Notes: a model not told the origin generated them from the letters alone. DNA of 43,902 nt from Steroidobacteraceae bacterium (GCA_016844605.1 JAENJD010000010.1:1-43902); one strand, 5' to 3'; positions 29,899 to 39,498 are shown, counted from the stretch's first letter. Made by a program: numbers and translations.

Positions 29899-31235
29899 AT
29901 CCTGCGCAGGAGCCGGAGACGGCCGAGATCAGCTCGCTCGATCATGAGGGGCGCGGCGTGGCGCGGATCGACGGCAAGGCGGTCTTCGTCGAGGGCGCAT
30001 TGCCCGGCGAGCAGGTGCGCCTGCGGCGGACCCACCGGCGCCGGCGGCATGACGAAGCCGTCATGGTGGAGTTGTTGCGGGCCTCGCCGGATCGCGTTAC
30101 CCCGCGCTGCCGGCATTTCGGTCTGTGCGGCGGTTGCTCACTGCAGCATCTCGCACACGACGCACAACTCGTCGCCAAAGGCAGTCAGGTGGCGGAGGAA
30201 CTCGAGCGCATCGGGGGCGTGCGCCCCGCTACCTGGTTGCCGCCGCTGGCAGGCCCGGTCTGGTCCTACCGGCGCCGCGCGCGCCTGGGGTGCAAGTACG
30301 TCGTTGCCAAAGGCAGGGTGCTGGTCGGATTTCGCGAGCGCGGCAGCCCCTACCTCGCGGATCTCGAGCACTGCGAGGTCCTGGTCGAGCCGGTGGGCGG
30401 CCTGATCGCGGAACTCGCGGGCCTGATCGGCGAGTTGAGCATCCGCGACCGTGTGCCGCAGATTGAAGTCGCGGCCGGCGACAATGCGACTGTGCTCGTG
30501 CTGCGTGTGCTGGATCCGCCGAATGAGGCCGATCTCGCGAGACTCCGGGAATTCCAGTCGCGGCGCGCAGTCGAGTTGCACCTGCAGCCCGGCGGCCTCG
30601 ACACGGTCGTGCCACTCACACCGCCGGCAACTGCGCTCCGATACGGACTGCCCGACATGCCGGCAGGCATCGGCTTTGCGCCGACCGACTTCATCCAGGT
30701 GAATGCCGGACTGAATCGCCAGATGATCGAGCGCACGCTCGAGCTGTTGTCGCCCCGTGCGGATGACAAGGCGCTGGACCTTTTTTGCGGGCTGGGGAAT
30801 TTCAGCCTGCCGCTGGCCCGTCGCGTGGCCCGCGTCACCGGCGTCGAAGGTGATGCAGGCCTGGTCGCGCGTGCCCGGGAGAATGCCCTGCAGAATGGCA
30901 TCGACAACGCGGAGTTTCATGCGGCTGATCTTTTCGCCGACGTATCGCATTCGCCTTGGGCCGGACGCAACTACGACCTGGTGCTGCTCGATCCTCCGCG
31001 CGCGGGTGCCCGCGAGGTACTGCCGGTGCTGGTGGCAAGCAGGCCCAGGCGCATCGTGTACATTTCCTGCCACGCGGGGACACTCGCCCGCGATGCGGGA
31101 ATCCTCGTGCAGCAGCATGGCTACAATCTCGTCGCGGCCGGCATCATGGACATGTTTCCGCACACGTCGCATGTCGAATCCATCGCCTTGTTCGAGCCCG
31201 CCGATGCCGGGCGAATGGCGGGAGCAAGGGCATGA
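29895..31235 (+). CDS. rlmD: 23S rRNA (uracil(1939)-C(5))-methyltransferase RlmD
   Basis: RlmD (about 446 aa) methylates U1939 of 23S rRNA using S-adenosylmethionine. An N-terminal TRAM domain (DHEGRGVARIDGKAVFVEGA) precedes the [4Fe-4S] cysteines in CRHFGLCGGCSLQH plus Cys in LEHCEVL. SAM-binding and catalytic motifs are LDLFCGLGNFSLPLAR, LVLLDPPRAG and YISCHAGTLARD. The start is probably TTG at 29895, overlapping the previous stop; TTG at 29862 is an alternative. A cluster-free paralogue (RlmC/TrmA-like) is less likely given the cysteines. Confidence 0.95.
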   Translation: MNPAQEPETAEISSLDHEGRGVARIDGKAVFVEGALPGEQVRLRRTHRRRRHDEAVMVELLRASPDRVTPRCRHFGLCGGCSLQHLAHDAQLVAKGSQVAEELERIGGVRPATWLPPLAGPVWSYRRRARLGCKYVVAKGRVLVGFRERGSPYLADLEHCEVLVEPVGGLIAELAGLIGELSIRDRVPQIEVAAGDNATVLVLRVLDPPNEADLARLREFQSRRAVELHLQPGGLDTVVPLTPPATALRYGLPDMPAGIGFAPTDFIQVNAGLNRQMIERTLELLSPRADDKALDLFCGLGNFSLPLARRVARVTGVEGDAGLVARARENALQNGIDNAEFHAADLFADVSHSPWAGRNYDLVLLDPPRAGAREVLPVLVASRPRRIVYISCHAGTLARDAGILVQQHGYNLVAAGIMDMFPHTSHVESIALFEPADAGRMAGARA

Positions 31236-32287
31236 CGCTCGGTCCGGTGATGGTGGACCTGAAGGGCATTGCGCTCGAACCGGACGAGCGCGAACTGCTC
31301 GGTCATCCGCTGGTCGGCAGCGTGATCCTGTTCAGCCGCAACTATGACAATCCTGGCCAGCTCGCGCGCCTCGTCGCGGAAGTTCATGCAATCCGCTCAC
31401 CGGCACTGCTGGTTGCAGTGGATCAGGAGGGCGGCCGTGTGCAGCGATTCAAGGAGGGATTCACGCGATTGCCCTCCATGCGTGCGGTCGGGCGCCGCCA
31501 CAGCGGCGAACGGGGCGAGGGGCTTGCGCTGGCGCGGCGGCTTGGGTGGCTGATGGCGGCAGAGTTGCGCGCGGTCGGCATCGACATGTCATTTGCCCCC
31601 TGCGTGGATCTCGACTACGGCGTCAGCCAGGCGATCGGCGATCGCGCCCTGCATGTGGACGCGGCAGCCGTCGGTGAACTCGGTGTCGCCTACATGCTCG
31701 GCATGCGGGAAGCGGGGATGGCGGCGACCGCCAAGCATTTTCCGGGCCACGGTGCGGTGGCCGCCGACTCCCACGTATCGCTGCCCGTTGACCGGCGCGA
31801 CTGGACCGACATCGGCGCTGACCTGCTCCCGTATCGCCGGCTGATCGCCAATGGCCTGTTATCTGTCATGGTGGCGCATGTCGTTTTCCCCGAAGTGGAT
31901 GCCATGCCCGCGAGCCTGTCGCCACACTGGATCCGTGGCGTCCTGCGTGGCGAGCTTGGATTTCAGGGCGCGGTCTTCGCAGATGATCTCTCGATGGGCG
32001 GCGCGGCGGCATTCGGCGATATCACCGCGCGTGCCGCGCAGGCACGCGCAGCCGGCTGCGACGTGCTGCCGGTCTGCAATGATCGCGCCGCCGTACTTCA
32101 GCTGCTCGGCGCGATGAAGCATACGATCGATCCGGTCGGCGGCCTGCGTCTCGCGCGCCTGCATGGCCGTGATGGGCTGGAATTGCAGGCCTTGAAATCC
32201 GACCCGCGTTGGCAGGAGGGCGTCACGGCGGCGCAACGCTGCCTCGAACGGCCCGAGCTTCATCTCGAAGGCGAGCGAAACGTCTGA
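31232..32287 (+). CDS. nagZ: Beta-N-acetylhexosaminidase NagZ
   Basis: NagZ (351 aa) is a cytoplasmic family 3 glycoside hydrolase that removes GlcNAc from recycled muropeptides, making the anhydroMurNAc signals that can induce AmpC. The N-terminus GPVMVDLKGIALEPDERELL and the VDQEGGRVQRFKEGF motif are family markers. The KHFPGHGAVAADSH loop carries the His used in catalysis, and FADDLSMGGA carries the Asp nucleophile. ATG 31232 overlaps rlmD by 4 nt and ends the long coupled run. It converges with mfd. Confidence 0.96.
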   Translation: MTLGPVMVDLKGIALEPDERELLGHPLVGSVILFSRNYDNPGQLARLVAEVHAIRSPALLVAVDQEGGRVQRFKEGFTRLPSMRAVGRRHSGERGEGLALARRLGWLMAAELRAVGIDMSFAPCVDLDYGVSQAIGDRALHVDAAAVGELGVAYMLGMREAGMAATAKHFPGHGAVAADSHVSLPVDRRDWTDIGADLLPYRRLIANGLLSVMVAHVVFPEVDAMPASLSPHWIRGVLRGELGFQGAVFADDLSMGGAAAFGDITARAAQARAAGCDVLPVCNDRAAVLQLLGAMKHTIDPVGGLRLARLHGRDGLELQALKSDPRWQEGVTAAQRCLERPELHLEGERNV

Positions 32288-32314
32288 CCGGAAAGTCGCA
32301 CGCTGAACGCTGGA

Positions 32315-35300
32315 TCAGGCTCCGAGCGTCAAAAGCAGTTCGTCAGCGACCTTCAGGCGCGTCGGGCCATCGGCGTTTGGCAGCTTGATGCGCAGGCGGT
32401 GCGAGCCGTCGAGCCGGAATTTCCCGCCGCTCACTTGCACCAGCCGGATGACCTGTGCGGGATCGACGCGATGCTCGCTTTCGAATTCGACGACACCGGC
32501 CGTCGCACCGATTTCAAGACGGCGGATGCCCAGGCCTGCCGCACGCAGCTTGAGCCGGTGCACCCGGAACATCATCTGGGCGGGTGGGGGCAACGGCCCG
32601 AACCGGTCGATCATTTCCACCTGCAGGTCTTCGAGCTGTGCGACATCGGGGGCGCTCGCCATGCGCTTGTAAAGCTGCAGGCGCAGGTGCACGTCCGGCA
32701 TGTAGTCCTCCGGCAGGAGCGCAGGAAGCTGCAGGTCGACTTCCGGTCCCGAGTGCAATGGGCGTTCCAGGTCGGGTTCGCGGCCTGCCCGCAGGGCCTG
32801 CACGGCGCGCTCCAGCAGCTCGAGATAAAGGCCGATGCCGATCTCCTGGATCTGGCCGCTTTGTTCCTCGCCGAGCAGCTCACCGGCGCCGCGGATCTCC
32901 AGATCCTGCGTTGCCAGGGTGAATCCCGCGCCGAGGTCCTCCAACGCTTCGATGGCTTCGAGGCGCTTGGCGGAGTCCGCCGGAAGTGACGCCTTGGGCG
33001 GCGCCATCAGGTAGGCCCAGGCACGATGGTGTGACCGACCGACGCGCCCGCGCAGCTGGTGCAGTTGTGCGAGGCCGAAACGTTGCGCTCCGTCGATCAG
33101 GATCGTATTGGCGGTCGGAACATCGATCCCGGATTCGATGATCGTCGTGCAAACAAGTATTTCGAAGCGGCGGTGATAGAAATCGAGCATCAGCCTTTCG
33201 AGATCGCGCTCACGCATGCGGCCGTGACCGACGCGGACCGTGGCTTCCGGCACGAGCCGGCGCAGGCGCTCCGCAAACAGCTCAATGTCCTCGATCGTGT
33301 TGTGCACGACATAGACCTGACCGCCGCGGCGGATCTCGCGCAGGCAGGCTTCCCGCACGAGGCCATCGCTCCACTCACAGACGAATGTCTCGATCGCCAT
33401 TCTTTCGGCCGGCGGTGTCGTCATCAGGGAAAGCTCGCGCAGTCCGCCGAGGGCCATGTTCAGCGTGCGCGGGATCGGCGTTGCCGTCAGTGTCAGCATG
33501 TCCACATCGGCGCGCATCTGTTTCAGGCGTTCCTTGTGTCCGACGCCGAAGCGATGCTCCTCATCGACGACGACGAGCCCCAGATCCCGGAACAGGACAT
33601 CGCGCTGCAACAGTCGATGCGTGCCGATGACGACGTCCACGCTGCCCGATGCCAGTCCCGCGATGACCTCGCGCTGTTCCACAGCGGTGCGAAAGCGTGA
33701 GAGATTCTCAACCTTGATCGGCCAGTCCGCGAAACGGTCGGCGAATGTCTGCACATGCTGCTGGGCGAGCAGCGTGGTCGGAACCAGCACGGCGACCTGC
33801 CTGCCGCCCTGGACCGCCGCGAAGCTCGCGCGCAAGGCAACTTCGGTCTTGCCGAATCCGACATCGCCGCAGATGACCCGATCCATGGGCTTTCCCGACC
33901 GCATGTCGGCGAGTACCGCGTCGATCGCGTCCCGCTGGTCTACGGTTTCCTCGAATGGAAACCCCGCCTCGAACGCGCGATAAGCGCCTTCGTCAAATTC
34001 GATCGCGCGCCCCTGCCGGGCCGCACGACGCGAGTAGAGATCCAGGAGCTCGGCGGCGACATCGCGCAGGCGCTCGGCCGCCCGGCGGCGTGCCCTGGCC
34101 CATTGCTCGGTTCCGAGTTTGTGCCAGGGCGCCGCTTCGGCTGCGCCGCCCGTATAGCGCGTCACGCGGTCAAGCGCATGCACCGGGACGTACAAGAGGT
34201 CGCCGCCGAAATACTCGACGACCAGGAATTCGGCCGGGTTTCCGTCGACCTGCATGACGCGCAAGCCGCGGTAGCGGCCGACGCCGTATTCCTCATGGAC
34301 GACCGGCGCGCCAGGCGAGAGCGCGGCAAGCTCACGGAGGATGGCCTCGGGATCGCGGTCCGCACGCCGCCGCCGCCGCTCCTGGCGCGCGCGCTCGCCA
34401 AACAACTGGTCTTCCGCGACCAGCGCGAGACGCCGGCCGGGAAGTACCAGCCCGCGCACGTCCGGCGCGACAGCGACGGCCAAGGACTGGCCACCGGCGG
34501 TGAATGCGACCCAATCGGAAACCTCGACAGCCTGCAGGTCCTGGCGCCGCAGCATCTCGAGCAGCAACTCGCGCCGGCCGGCCGAATCGGCAGTCAGCAG
34601 TACGTGCCCTTCAAAGCGCACGCGGAACGCCGCAAGTACCGCTGCGGGCAGGGCGGCGCGTGGGTCGGCGCGCAATTCGGGTGGCGGTTCCGACCCAAAA
34701 TTCCGGATCGGCAGCGTGGCTGCAAGCGGTTCGGCCTTGACCGCTGTCACGAGCACCCGCGCATGCTTCGCGAGAGCGGCTGAGACTGCGTCGGCAGCCG
34801 CGAATGCCTCGGCGGGCGGCAGGATGGGCCGCTCGCGATCATGCCGCCTCTGTTCGTGACGGTCCTCGATTTCGGCCCAGGCGAGTGGCAATGCATGCTC
34901 GAGGTCCGCGGTGTCGACAATTACCGTCGCAGGCGGGAGGTACTCGGCGAGTGTCGCCGTTCCTTCGAAGAAAAACGGCAGCCAGGCCTCGATGCCGGCC
35001 GGGGCGAGCCCTTGCGTCACGGCGCGATAGACCGGACTGGCCTGCGGGTCGCCCTCGAATCGCTCACGCCAGCGGCTGCGAAATCCGGCCACCGCCGCAG
35101 GCGTAGTCGGAAACTCGCGTGCCGGCAGCAGGCGGATGAGATCGAGACGTTCAGCCGAGCGCTGGTCGACGGGATCGAAGCAGCGAATGCTCTCGATCTG
35201 GTCATCGAACAGGTCGAGACGGAATGGCTGGGCGGCTCCGGCTGCATAGAGATCGATTACCGATCCGCGCACGGCGAATTCACCGGGGCTCAGGACCTGC

Positions 35301-35764
35301 GTGACATGTGCATAACCCGCACCGGCCAGGCGCGCGCGCAAACGCGCCAGGTCAACGCGTTCTCCGGTCCTGAGCTCGAAGGCCTGCGCGTCGATGAATT
35401 GTCGCGGCGGCAGCCGGTCGAGCAACGCTGCCTTGGTCGTGACGATCAGACCGCGCTTGAGTTCCGGCAGCGCTGCCAGCGTCCGCAGGCGCTCTGAAAC
35501 GATGTCTGGATGGGGCGAGAAGGGGTCGTAAGGCAGGGTTTCGCGGTCTGGAAAGGACAGCAGGACCGCGCTCGGTCCGGCAAAGAAGGCCAGCTCCGCC
35601 AGCATACGGTCCGCCTCGCGACCGGTCGGGGCGACGACAAGCACCGGAGCGGAGTCTGGCGCGGCTTCGGCCAGCGCCCAGGCCAGGCTGCTGCCATAGA
35701 GTTCGCCCCAGCGAATGGCTCCTGCGCCTGCCGGCAGCACGATCCGGTCGTCGTTTTTGCTCAC
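32315..35764 (-). CDS. mfd: Transcription-repair coupling factor Mfd
   Basis: Mfd (1149 aa) removes RNA polymerase stalled at DNA lesions and recruits UvrA. The N-terminal UvrB-like region includes the degenerate motif LPYDPFSPHPDIVSERL. The RNA-polymerase interaction domain contains VHEEYGVGRYRGLRVMQVDG. The translocase has Walker A GDVGFGKTEVALRA, a DEEHRFGVGHKERLK box, and helicase motifs TLTATPIPRTLNMAL and IIESGIDVPTANTILI. The TRCF C-terminal domain is present. It starts with GTG (35764) after a minus-strand GGGGAG. The length matches E. coli (1148 aa). Confidence 0.98.
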   Translation of the reverse strand: MSKNDDRIVLPAGAGAIRWGELYGSSLAWALAEAAPDSAPVLVVAPTGREADRMLAELAFFAGPSAVLLSFPDRETLPYDPFSPHPDIVSERLRTLAALPELKRGLIVTTKAALLDRLPPRQFIDAQAFELRTGERVDLARLRARLAGAGYAHVTQVLSPGEFAVRGSVIDLYAAGAAQPFRLDLFDDQIESIRCFDPVDQRSAERLDLIRLLPAREFPTTPAAVAGFRSRWRERFEGDPQASPVYRAVTQGLAPAGIEAWLPFFFEGTATLAEYLPPATVIVDTADLEHALPLAWAEIEDRHEQRRHDRERPILPPAEAFAAADAVSAALAKHARVLVTAVKAEPLAATLPIRNFGSEPPPELRADPRAALPAAVLAAFRVRFEGHVLLTADSAGRRELLLEMLRRQDLQAVEVSDWVAFTAGGQSLAVAVAPDVRGLVLPGRRLALVAEDQLFGERARQERRRRRADRDPEAILRELAALSPGAPVVHEEYGVGRYRGLRVMQVDGNPAEFLVVEYFGGDLLYVPVHALDRVTRYTGGAAEAAPWHKLGTEQWARARRRAAERLRDVAAELLDLYSRRAARQGRAIEFDEGAYRAFEAGFPFEETVDQRDAIDAVLADMRSGKPMDRVICGDVGFGKTEVALRASFAAVQGGRQVAVLVPTTLLAQQHVQTFADRFADWPIKVENLSRFRTAVEQREVIAGLASGSVDVVIGTHRLLQRDVLFRDLGLVVVDEEHRFGVGHKERLKQMRADVDMLTLTATPIPRTLNMALGGLRELSLMTTPPAERMAIETFVCEWSDGLVREACLREIRRGGQVYVVHNTIEDIELFAERLRRLVPEATVRVGHGRMRERDLERLMLDFYHRRFEILVCTTIIESGIDVPTANTILIDGAQRFGLAQLHQLRGRVGRSHHRAWAYLMAPPKASLPADSAKRLEAIEALEDLGAGFTLATQDLEIRGAGELLGEEQSGQIQEIGIGLYLELLERAVQALRAGREPDLERPLHSGPEVDLQLPALLPEDYMPDVHLRLQLYKRMASAPDVAQLEDLQVEMIDRFGPLPPPAQMMFRVHRLKLRAAGLGIRRLEIGATAGVVEFESEHRVDPAQVIRLVQVSGGKFRLDGSHRLRIKLPNADGPTRLKVADELLLTLGA

Positions 35765-35869
35765 GAAGCTCCCCGCAGACAGAACACCCCGTTCCGGGCG
35801 TGCCCGGCGGGGTCAGGGAGCGCAGGATACCCGCGCCGGAGCCGGCCGCAAGTTCAGCCGGTCTGGCTG

Positions 35870-36139
35870 CTATCTCAAAATAACGGCGTGCAGAACGCGG
35901 TCATTCTCGAAGTACACGGAAAAGCCGGGATAGTCCCAGCGCGTGATCGGGGGCTGGCCGACCGTCGCGTGGCGGGTGACGGGCTCGCCGAAGCGGCCCT
36001 GCACCGTGGACATCGTGCTGCCCCGATTCGGGCGTTCGGCGGCGGCCGCGGGGTCACCCGTCGGCACGCTGAGCACCTCCGCCCAGGCGGGGCCAGTTGC
36101 AAGAAGCGAAAGCAGCAGCAATGTGCGTACGATAGTCAT
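35870..36139 (-). CDS. Small predicted secreted protein, unknown function
   Basis: This 89-aa product starts MTIVRTLLLLSLLATGPAWA, a clear Sec signal peptide probably cleaved after AWA. The mature ~69 residues include RGSTMSTVQGRFGEPVTRHA and GQPPITRWDYPGFSVYFEND. The G-x-x-M-x-x-V-x-x-R-x-G-x-P pattern resembles the short helix-turn regions of BamE/SmpA-like periplasmic proteins, but I cannot assign a function. The ATG has a strong Shine-Dalgarno (GGAGGAA) on the minus strand and an extended -10 just upstream. It lies upstream of mfd on the same strand and diverges from lolC. Confidence 0.8.
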   Translation of the reverse strand: MTIVRTLLLLSLLATGPAWAEVLSVPTGDPAAAAERPNRGSTMSTVQGRFGEPVTRHATVGQPPITRWDYPGFSVYFENDRVLHAVILR

Positions 36140-36158
36140 CGCGATTCCTCCGCCCGGC

Positions 36159-36167
36159 AGTGTAGCA
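36159..36167 (-). promoter_or_regulatory. Extended -10 promoter for the small secreted protein gene
   Basis: The minus strand reads TGCTACACT, an extended -10, ending 19 nt before the ATG at 36139. The intervening sequence holds the Shine-Dalgarno GGAGGAA. No strong -35 is seen. Confidence 0.4.
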
Positions 36168-36239
36168 CCGGCTGGAAATGTGACGAGAATGCAGAGATAA
36201 ATCCATGATAGGCATCCCGAATTTGGCCAATAAGTACCG

Positions 36240-37475
36240 ATGCTGACACCATTGCCGCTGGGGCTCGGCCTGCGCTACGTGCGCGCCCGCAAGCACCAGT
36301 ATTTTGTCTCCTTCATCAGCTGGGTCTCGCTTGCAGGCGTCTGTCTCGGTGTCGCCGCCCTGATAACGATTCTGTCGGTCATGAATGGATTCGAAGGCGA
36401 GTTGCGCAGCCGCCTGCTCGCGCTTGCGGCGCATGCGACCCTGCCAGCGTCGGCTGACGTCGGGTCGCTTGAGGACCTCGCTGTCCGCGCGCGAAAACAA
36501 CCCGGTGTCACCCTGGCCCTGCCATTCATCGAGGTGCAGGGGCTGGCATCCGACGGGCCGCAGCTCGCGGGCGTGGCGCTGCGTGGCATTGCCGCCCGCG
36601 ATTACGCGGCAGACGCTGATTTGCGCACCGCGATGCGTGAAGGCTCGCTCGATGCGCTCATGGCAGGCAGCAATCGCATCGCACTCGGCCGCGCCCTCGC
36701 GATCCAGTTGCAGGTGGGCATCGGCGACACGGTGACGGTGCTGTTGCCTCGCATGGACGCCGATGGAGGCCTCACGCCGCGCATCGGCGCGTTCGAAGTG
36801 GCTGGCCTCTTCGAGATCGGGCTCGCCGATCACGACGCGGTGATGGGATTCGCCGCTATCGAGGATGTTGCAGCGCTCGCAGGGCCCTCGGCTACCGCCG
36901 GGGTGCACTTGTTTTTCGCGGATCCCTTTGAGGCTCCGCGGCTCGCCCCCGCCATTGCAGGCGCCCTCGGCACGGGTCCTGCGCGTGACTGGACCGTCGA
37001 TCACGCGGCCTACTTCCGCGCGATACGCCTCGAAAAGACGATGATGACGGTGATCCTGCTGCTGATCGTCTCGGTCGCAGCGTTCAACATCGTGGCGAGT
37101 CTCGTCATGGTGGTGGCGGAGAAACGCAGTGACATCGCTATCCTGCGCACAATGGGCCTGTCGCGTGCCGGCGTCATCGGCGCGTTTGTCGTGCAGGGCA
37201 CGGTCATTGGATGGATCGGCACGCTGGCCGGTGTCGGTCTCGGGATCCTGCTCGCGCTCTACGCAGGCGACATCACGCCGGTGCTGGAGCGCCTGTTCGG
37301 CTTCCAGGTGTTCGATGCCGATGTCTATTACATCACTCGCATCCCCTCGGAACTGCGTCTTGCCGATGTCGCGCTGGTCGCCGGGGCGGCGCTTGCGCTG
37401 ACGCTGGTCTCCACGATTTACCCTGCACGGCGTGCGGCTGCGACCGAGCCCGCGGAGGCGCTTCGTTATGAGTGA
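36240..37475 (+). CDS. lolC: Lipoprotein-releasing ABC transporter permease LolC/LolE (first copy)
   Basis: This 411-aa MacB/FtsX-family permease forms half of LolCDE, which extracts lipoproteins from the inner membrane to LolA. A membrane helix near the N-terminus (SWVSLAGVCLGVAALITILS) with the VMNGFEGELRSRLL motif is followed by a large periplasmic domain. Three C-terminal helices include MTVILLLIVSVAAFNIVASL, then AEKRSDIAILRTMGLSRAG, the coupling region. The start is ATG 36240; no clear Shine-Dalgarno is visible. The assignment of C versus E for the two tandem paralogues is arbitrary. The second gene starts inside its last codons (8-nt overlap). Confidence 0.93.
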   Translation: MLTPLPLGLGLRYVRARKHQYFVSFISWVSLAGVCLGVAALITILSVMNGFEGELRSRLLALAAHATLPASADVGSLEDLAVRARKQPGVTLALPFIEVQGLASDGPQLAGVALRGIAARDYAADADLRTAMREGSLDALMAGSNRIALGRALAIQLQVGIGDTVTVLLPRMDADGGLTPRIGAFEVAGLFEIGLADHDAVMGFAAIEDVAALAGPSATAGVHLFFADPFEAPRLAPAIAGALGTGPARDWTVDHAAYFRAIRLEKTMMTVILLLIVSVAAFNIVASLVMVVAEKRSDIAILRTMGLSRAGVIGAFVVQGTVIGWIGTLAGVGLGILLALYAGDITPVLERLFGFQVFDADVYYITRIPSELRLADVALVAGAALALTLVSTIYPARRAAATEPAEALRYE

Positions 37476-38736
37476 GCGCTCGCTCGTTCCTGCCGCTTAT
37501 GCCTGGTGGATCGGTGCGCGCTACCTGCGGGCGCGCCGCGCCAACCGATTTGTCGGATTCATCTCGGGGATCTCGATGGCCGGTATCGCGCTCGGTGTCG
37601 CCGTGCTGATCGCCGTGCTGTCGGTCATGAATGGATTCGAGCTCGACCTGCAGGCAAGGATCCTGGGCGTGGTGTCCCATGCGACGCTTGAAGGCACGGA
37701 CGGCAGGCTCGACGATTGGCGGGATCTGCGCCGCCGCACGACCGGCCGGCCCGGCGTCGTGGCGATCGCGCCGTACATCGAAGGGCAGGGCATGCTGGTC
37801 GCAGCCGACCGGTCCGCCGCCGTCGAGTTGCGTGCCGTGGAGCCAGCGGACGAACGCGCCGTTTCGACCCTGCACCAGCACCTCAGTGGCGGCGGGCTGG
37901 ACGAACTGAAGCCGGGCGGCTACCGGATCCTGCTGGGGCACACGCTGGCCACGGAACTCGGCGTAGCAATCGGCGACAGCGTGCTGGTCGTCATCGCGCA
38001 GGGCAATGTGACACCCGCAGGTGTCGCGCCGCGCATGCGGCGATTCACCGTGGCAGGGCTGATCGATGTCGGCATGTACGAATTCGACCGCGGTCTCGCC
38101 CTGTTGCACCTGGAGGACGCGCGCCGGCTCTATCGCATGGGCGACTCGGTGACAGGATTGCGCTATGCGTTTGCCGATGGCAAAACCGCGGGCCAGCAGA
38201 TCCGCGAGCTTGCAGAGGGTCTCGGCGGCAGCTTCCTCATCAGTGACTGGAGCCGCCGTCACGCGAATTTCTTCCGCTCGATCCAGGTAACGAAATCGAT
38301 CATGTTCGTCGTGCTGCTGCTGGTCGTCGCTGTCGCGGCTTTCAACATCATCGCGACGCTCGTGATGGTTGTGAAGGAAAAGCGCCCCGACATCGCGATC
38401 CTGCGCACCCTGGGCGGCACGCCGCGCGAGATCCTGACGATATTCGTCGTGCAGGGCGCCGCAATCGGCGTCGTGGGGACCGGCGCGGGCGTGGCGCTGG
38501 GCCTCTTGATCGCGCACAACATCACGGCAATTGTCGGCGGCATCGAGCGGCTGCTCGGCATCACGCTCGTGGATCCGCAGGTCTATTTCATCTCGGAACT
38601 GCCCGCGGACGTGCAATCCGGGGATGTGCTCGCAATCGCGGTGACCGCACTGGTACTCGGTATTGCGGCAACCCTTTACCCGGCGTGGCGTGCAGCCAGC
38701 ACGCAGCCGGCGGAAGCCCTGCGTCATGAGGTCTGA
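37468..38736 (+). CDS. lolE: Lipoprotein-releasing ABC transporter permease LolC/LolE (second copy)
   Basis: This 422-aa paralogue of the preceding gene shows the same layout: N-terminal helix with GISMAGIALGVAVLIAVLSV and MNGFELDLQARI, a periplasmic domain, then three helices (MFVVLLLVVAVAAFNIIATL) and the KEKRPDIAILRTLGGTPREI motif. The ATG at 37468 overlaps the first gene's stop; the earlier ORF start at 37432 would need residues inside the upstream gene. The conserved C-terminal YPAWRAASTQPAEALRHEV is family-typical. The paralogue pair implies a LolCDE heterocomplex with lolD. Confidence 0.93.
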   Translation: MSERSLVPAAYAWWIGARYLRARRANRFVGFISGISMAGIALGVAVLIAVLSVMNGFELDLQARILGVVSHATLEGTDGRLDDWRDLRRRTTGRPGVVAIAPYIEGQGMLVAADRSAAVELRAVEPADERAVSTLHQHLSGGGLDELKPGGYRILLGHTLATELGVAIGDSVLVVIAQGNVTPAGVAPRMRRFTVAGLIDVGMYEFDRGLALLHLEDARRLYRMGDSVTGLRYAFADGKTAGQQIRELAEGLGGSFLISDWSRRHANFFRSIQVTKSIMFVVLLLVVAVAAFNIIATLVMVVKEKRPDIAILRTLGGTPREILTIFVVQGAAIGVVGTGAGVALGLLIAHNITAIVGGIERLLGITLVDPQVYFISELPADVQSGDVLAIAVTALVLGIAATLYPAWRAASTQPAEALRHEV

Positions 38737-38745
38737 GACACAAGC

Positions 38746-39435
38746 ATGAATGACTCGGTAGTGCTCGCCTGCGAGGGCCTGGTGAAGGAATTCCGGCAGG
38801 GACCGGCGACGGTTCGCGTGCTGCGAGGCGTCAACGCGTCGATTCGCCGCGGCGAGCGCCTCGCAGTCGTCGGTGCGTCGGGATCTGGCAAGACAACGCT
38901 TTTGCAGTTGCTGGGCGGCCTCGACCTGCCGACTTCCGGCCGCGTGCTGATCGACGGCCGCGAGATGTCCGCGCTTCCGGACGTTGAGCGCGGCCGGCTC
39001 CGCAATGTCGCAATGGGATTCGTCTACCAGTTTCACCACCTGCTGCCGGAGTTCAGCGCGCTCGAGAATGTCGCGATGCCGCTCCTGATACGACGGTTGC
39101 CGCGTGCGGAGGCCAATGAGAAGGCGCGGGCACTGCTGGCGCGCGTCGGGCTCGCGGATCGCCTGACGCACAGGCCATCCGAGTTGTCCGGCGGCGAGCG
39201 CCAGCGCGCGGCGGTCGCACGAGCATTGGTTACGCAGCCGCGGATCGTCCTTGCCGACGAACCGACGGGCAATCTGGATGGCGCCCACGCGCGACAGATA
39301 TTCGCGCTGATGATGGAGCTGAATCGCGAACTGGGCACCAGTCTCGTCATCGTCACGCATGACACCCAGCTCGCTGCGCGCATGGATCGCGTGCTGACCC
39401 TGGAAGACGGATTACTGCTCGAACGCGAGGGCTGA
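38746..39435 (+). CDS. lolD: Lipoprotein-releasing ABC transporter ATP-binding protein LolD
   Basis: LolD (229 aa) powers LolCDE. Walker A is [18 protein letters not shown], the Q-loop region is [18 protein letters not shown], the signature is [15 protein letters not shown], and Walker B reads [13 protein letters not shown]; the H-loop is VTHD. The FHHLLPEF segment is characteristic of LolD. It starts 9 nt after the second permease gene. The order permease-permease-ATPase differs from the E. coli lolC-lolD-lolE arrangement. Confidence 0.97.
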   Translation: MNDSVVLACEGLVKEFRQGPATVRVLRGVNASIRRGERLAVVGASGSGKTTLLQLLGGLDLPTSGRVLIDGREMSALPDVERGRLRNVAMGFVYQFHHLLPEFSALENVAMPLLIRRLPRAEANEKARALLARVGLADRLTHRPSELSGGERQRAAVARALVTQPRIVLADEPTGNLDGAHARQIFALMMELNRELGTSLVIVTHDTQLAARMDRVLTLEDGLLLEREG

Positions 39436-39498
39436 CGGCACCACGCGGTAGTCGCCGCCGATCCAAGATCGGCGCTGGCCACTGACGGATGATCCGCG

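Noticed and set aside
37333-39360. A 675-codon minus-strand open frame opposite lolC, lolE and lolD
   Set aside because: It is a GC-rich antisense shadow; the plus strand carries clear Lol proteins across the entire span.
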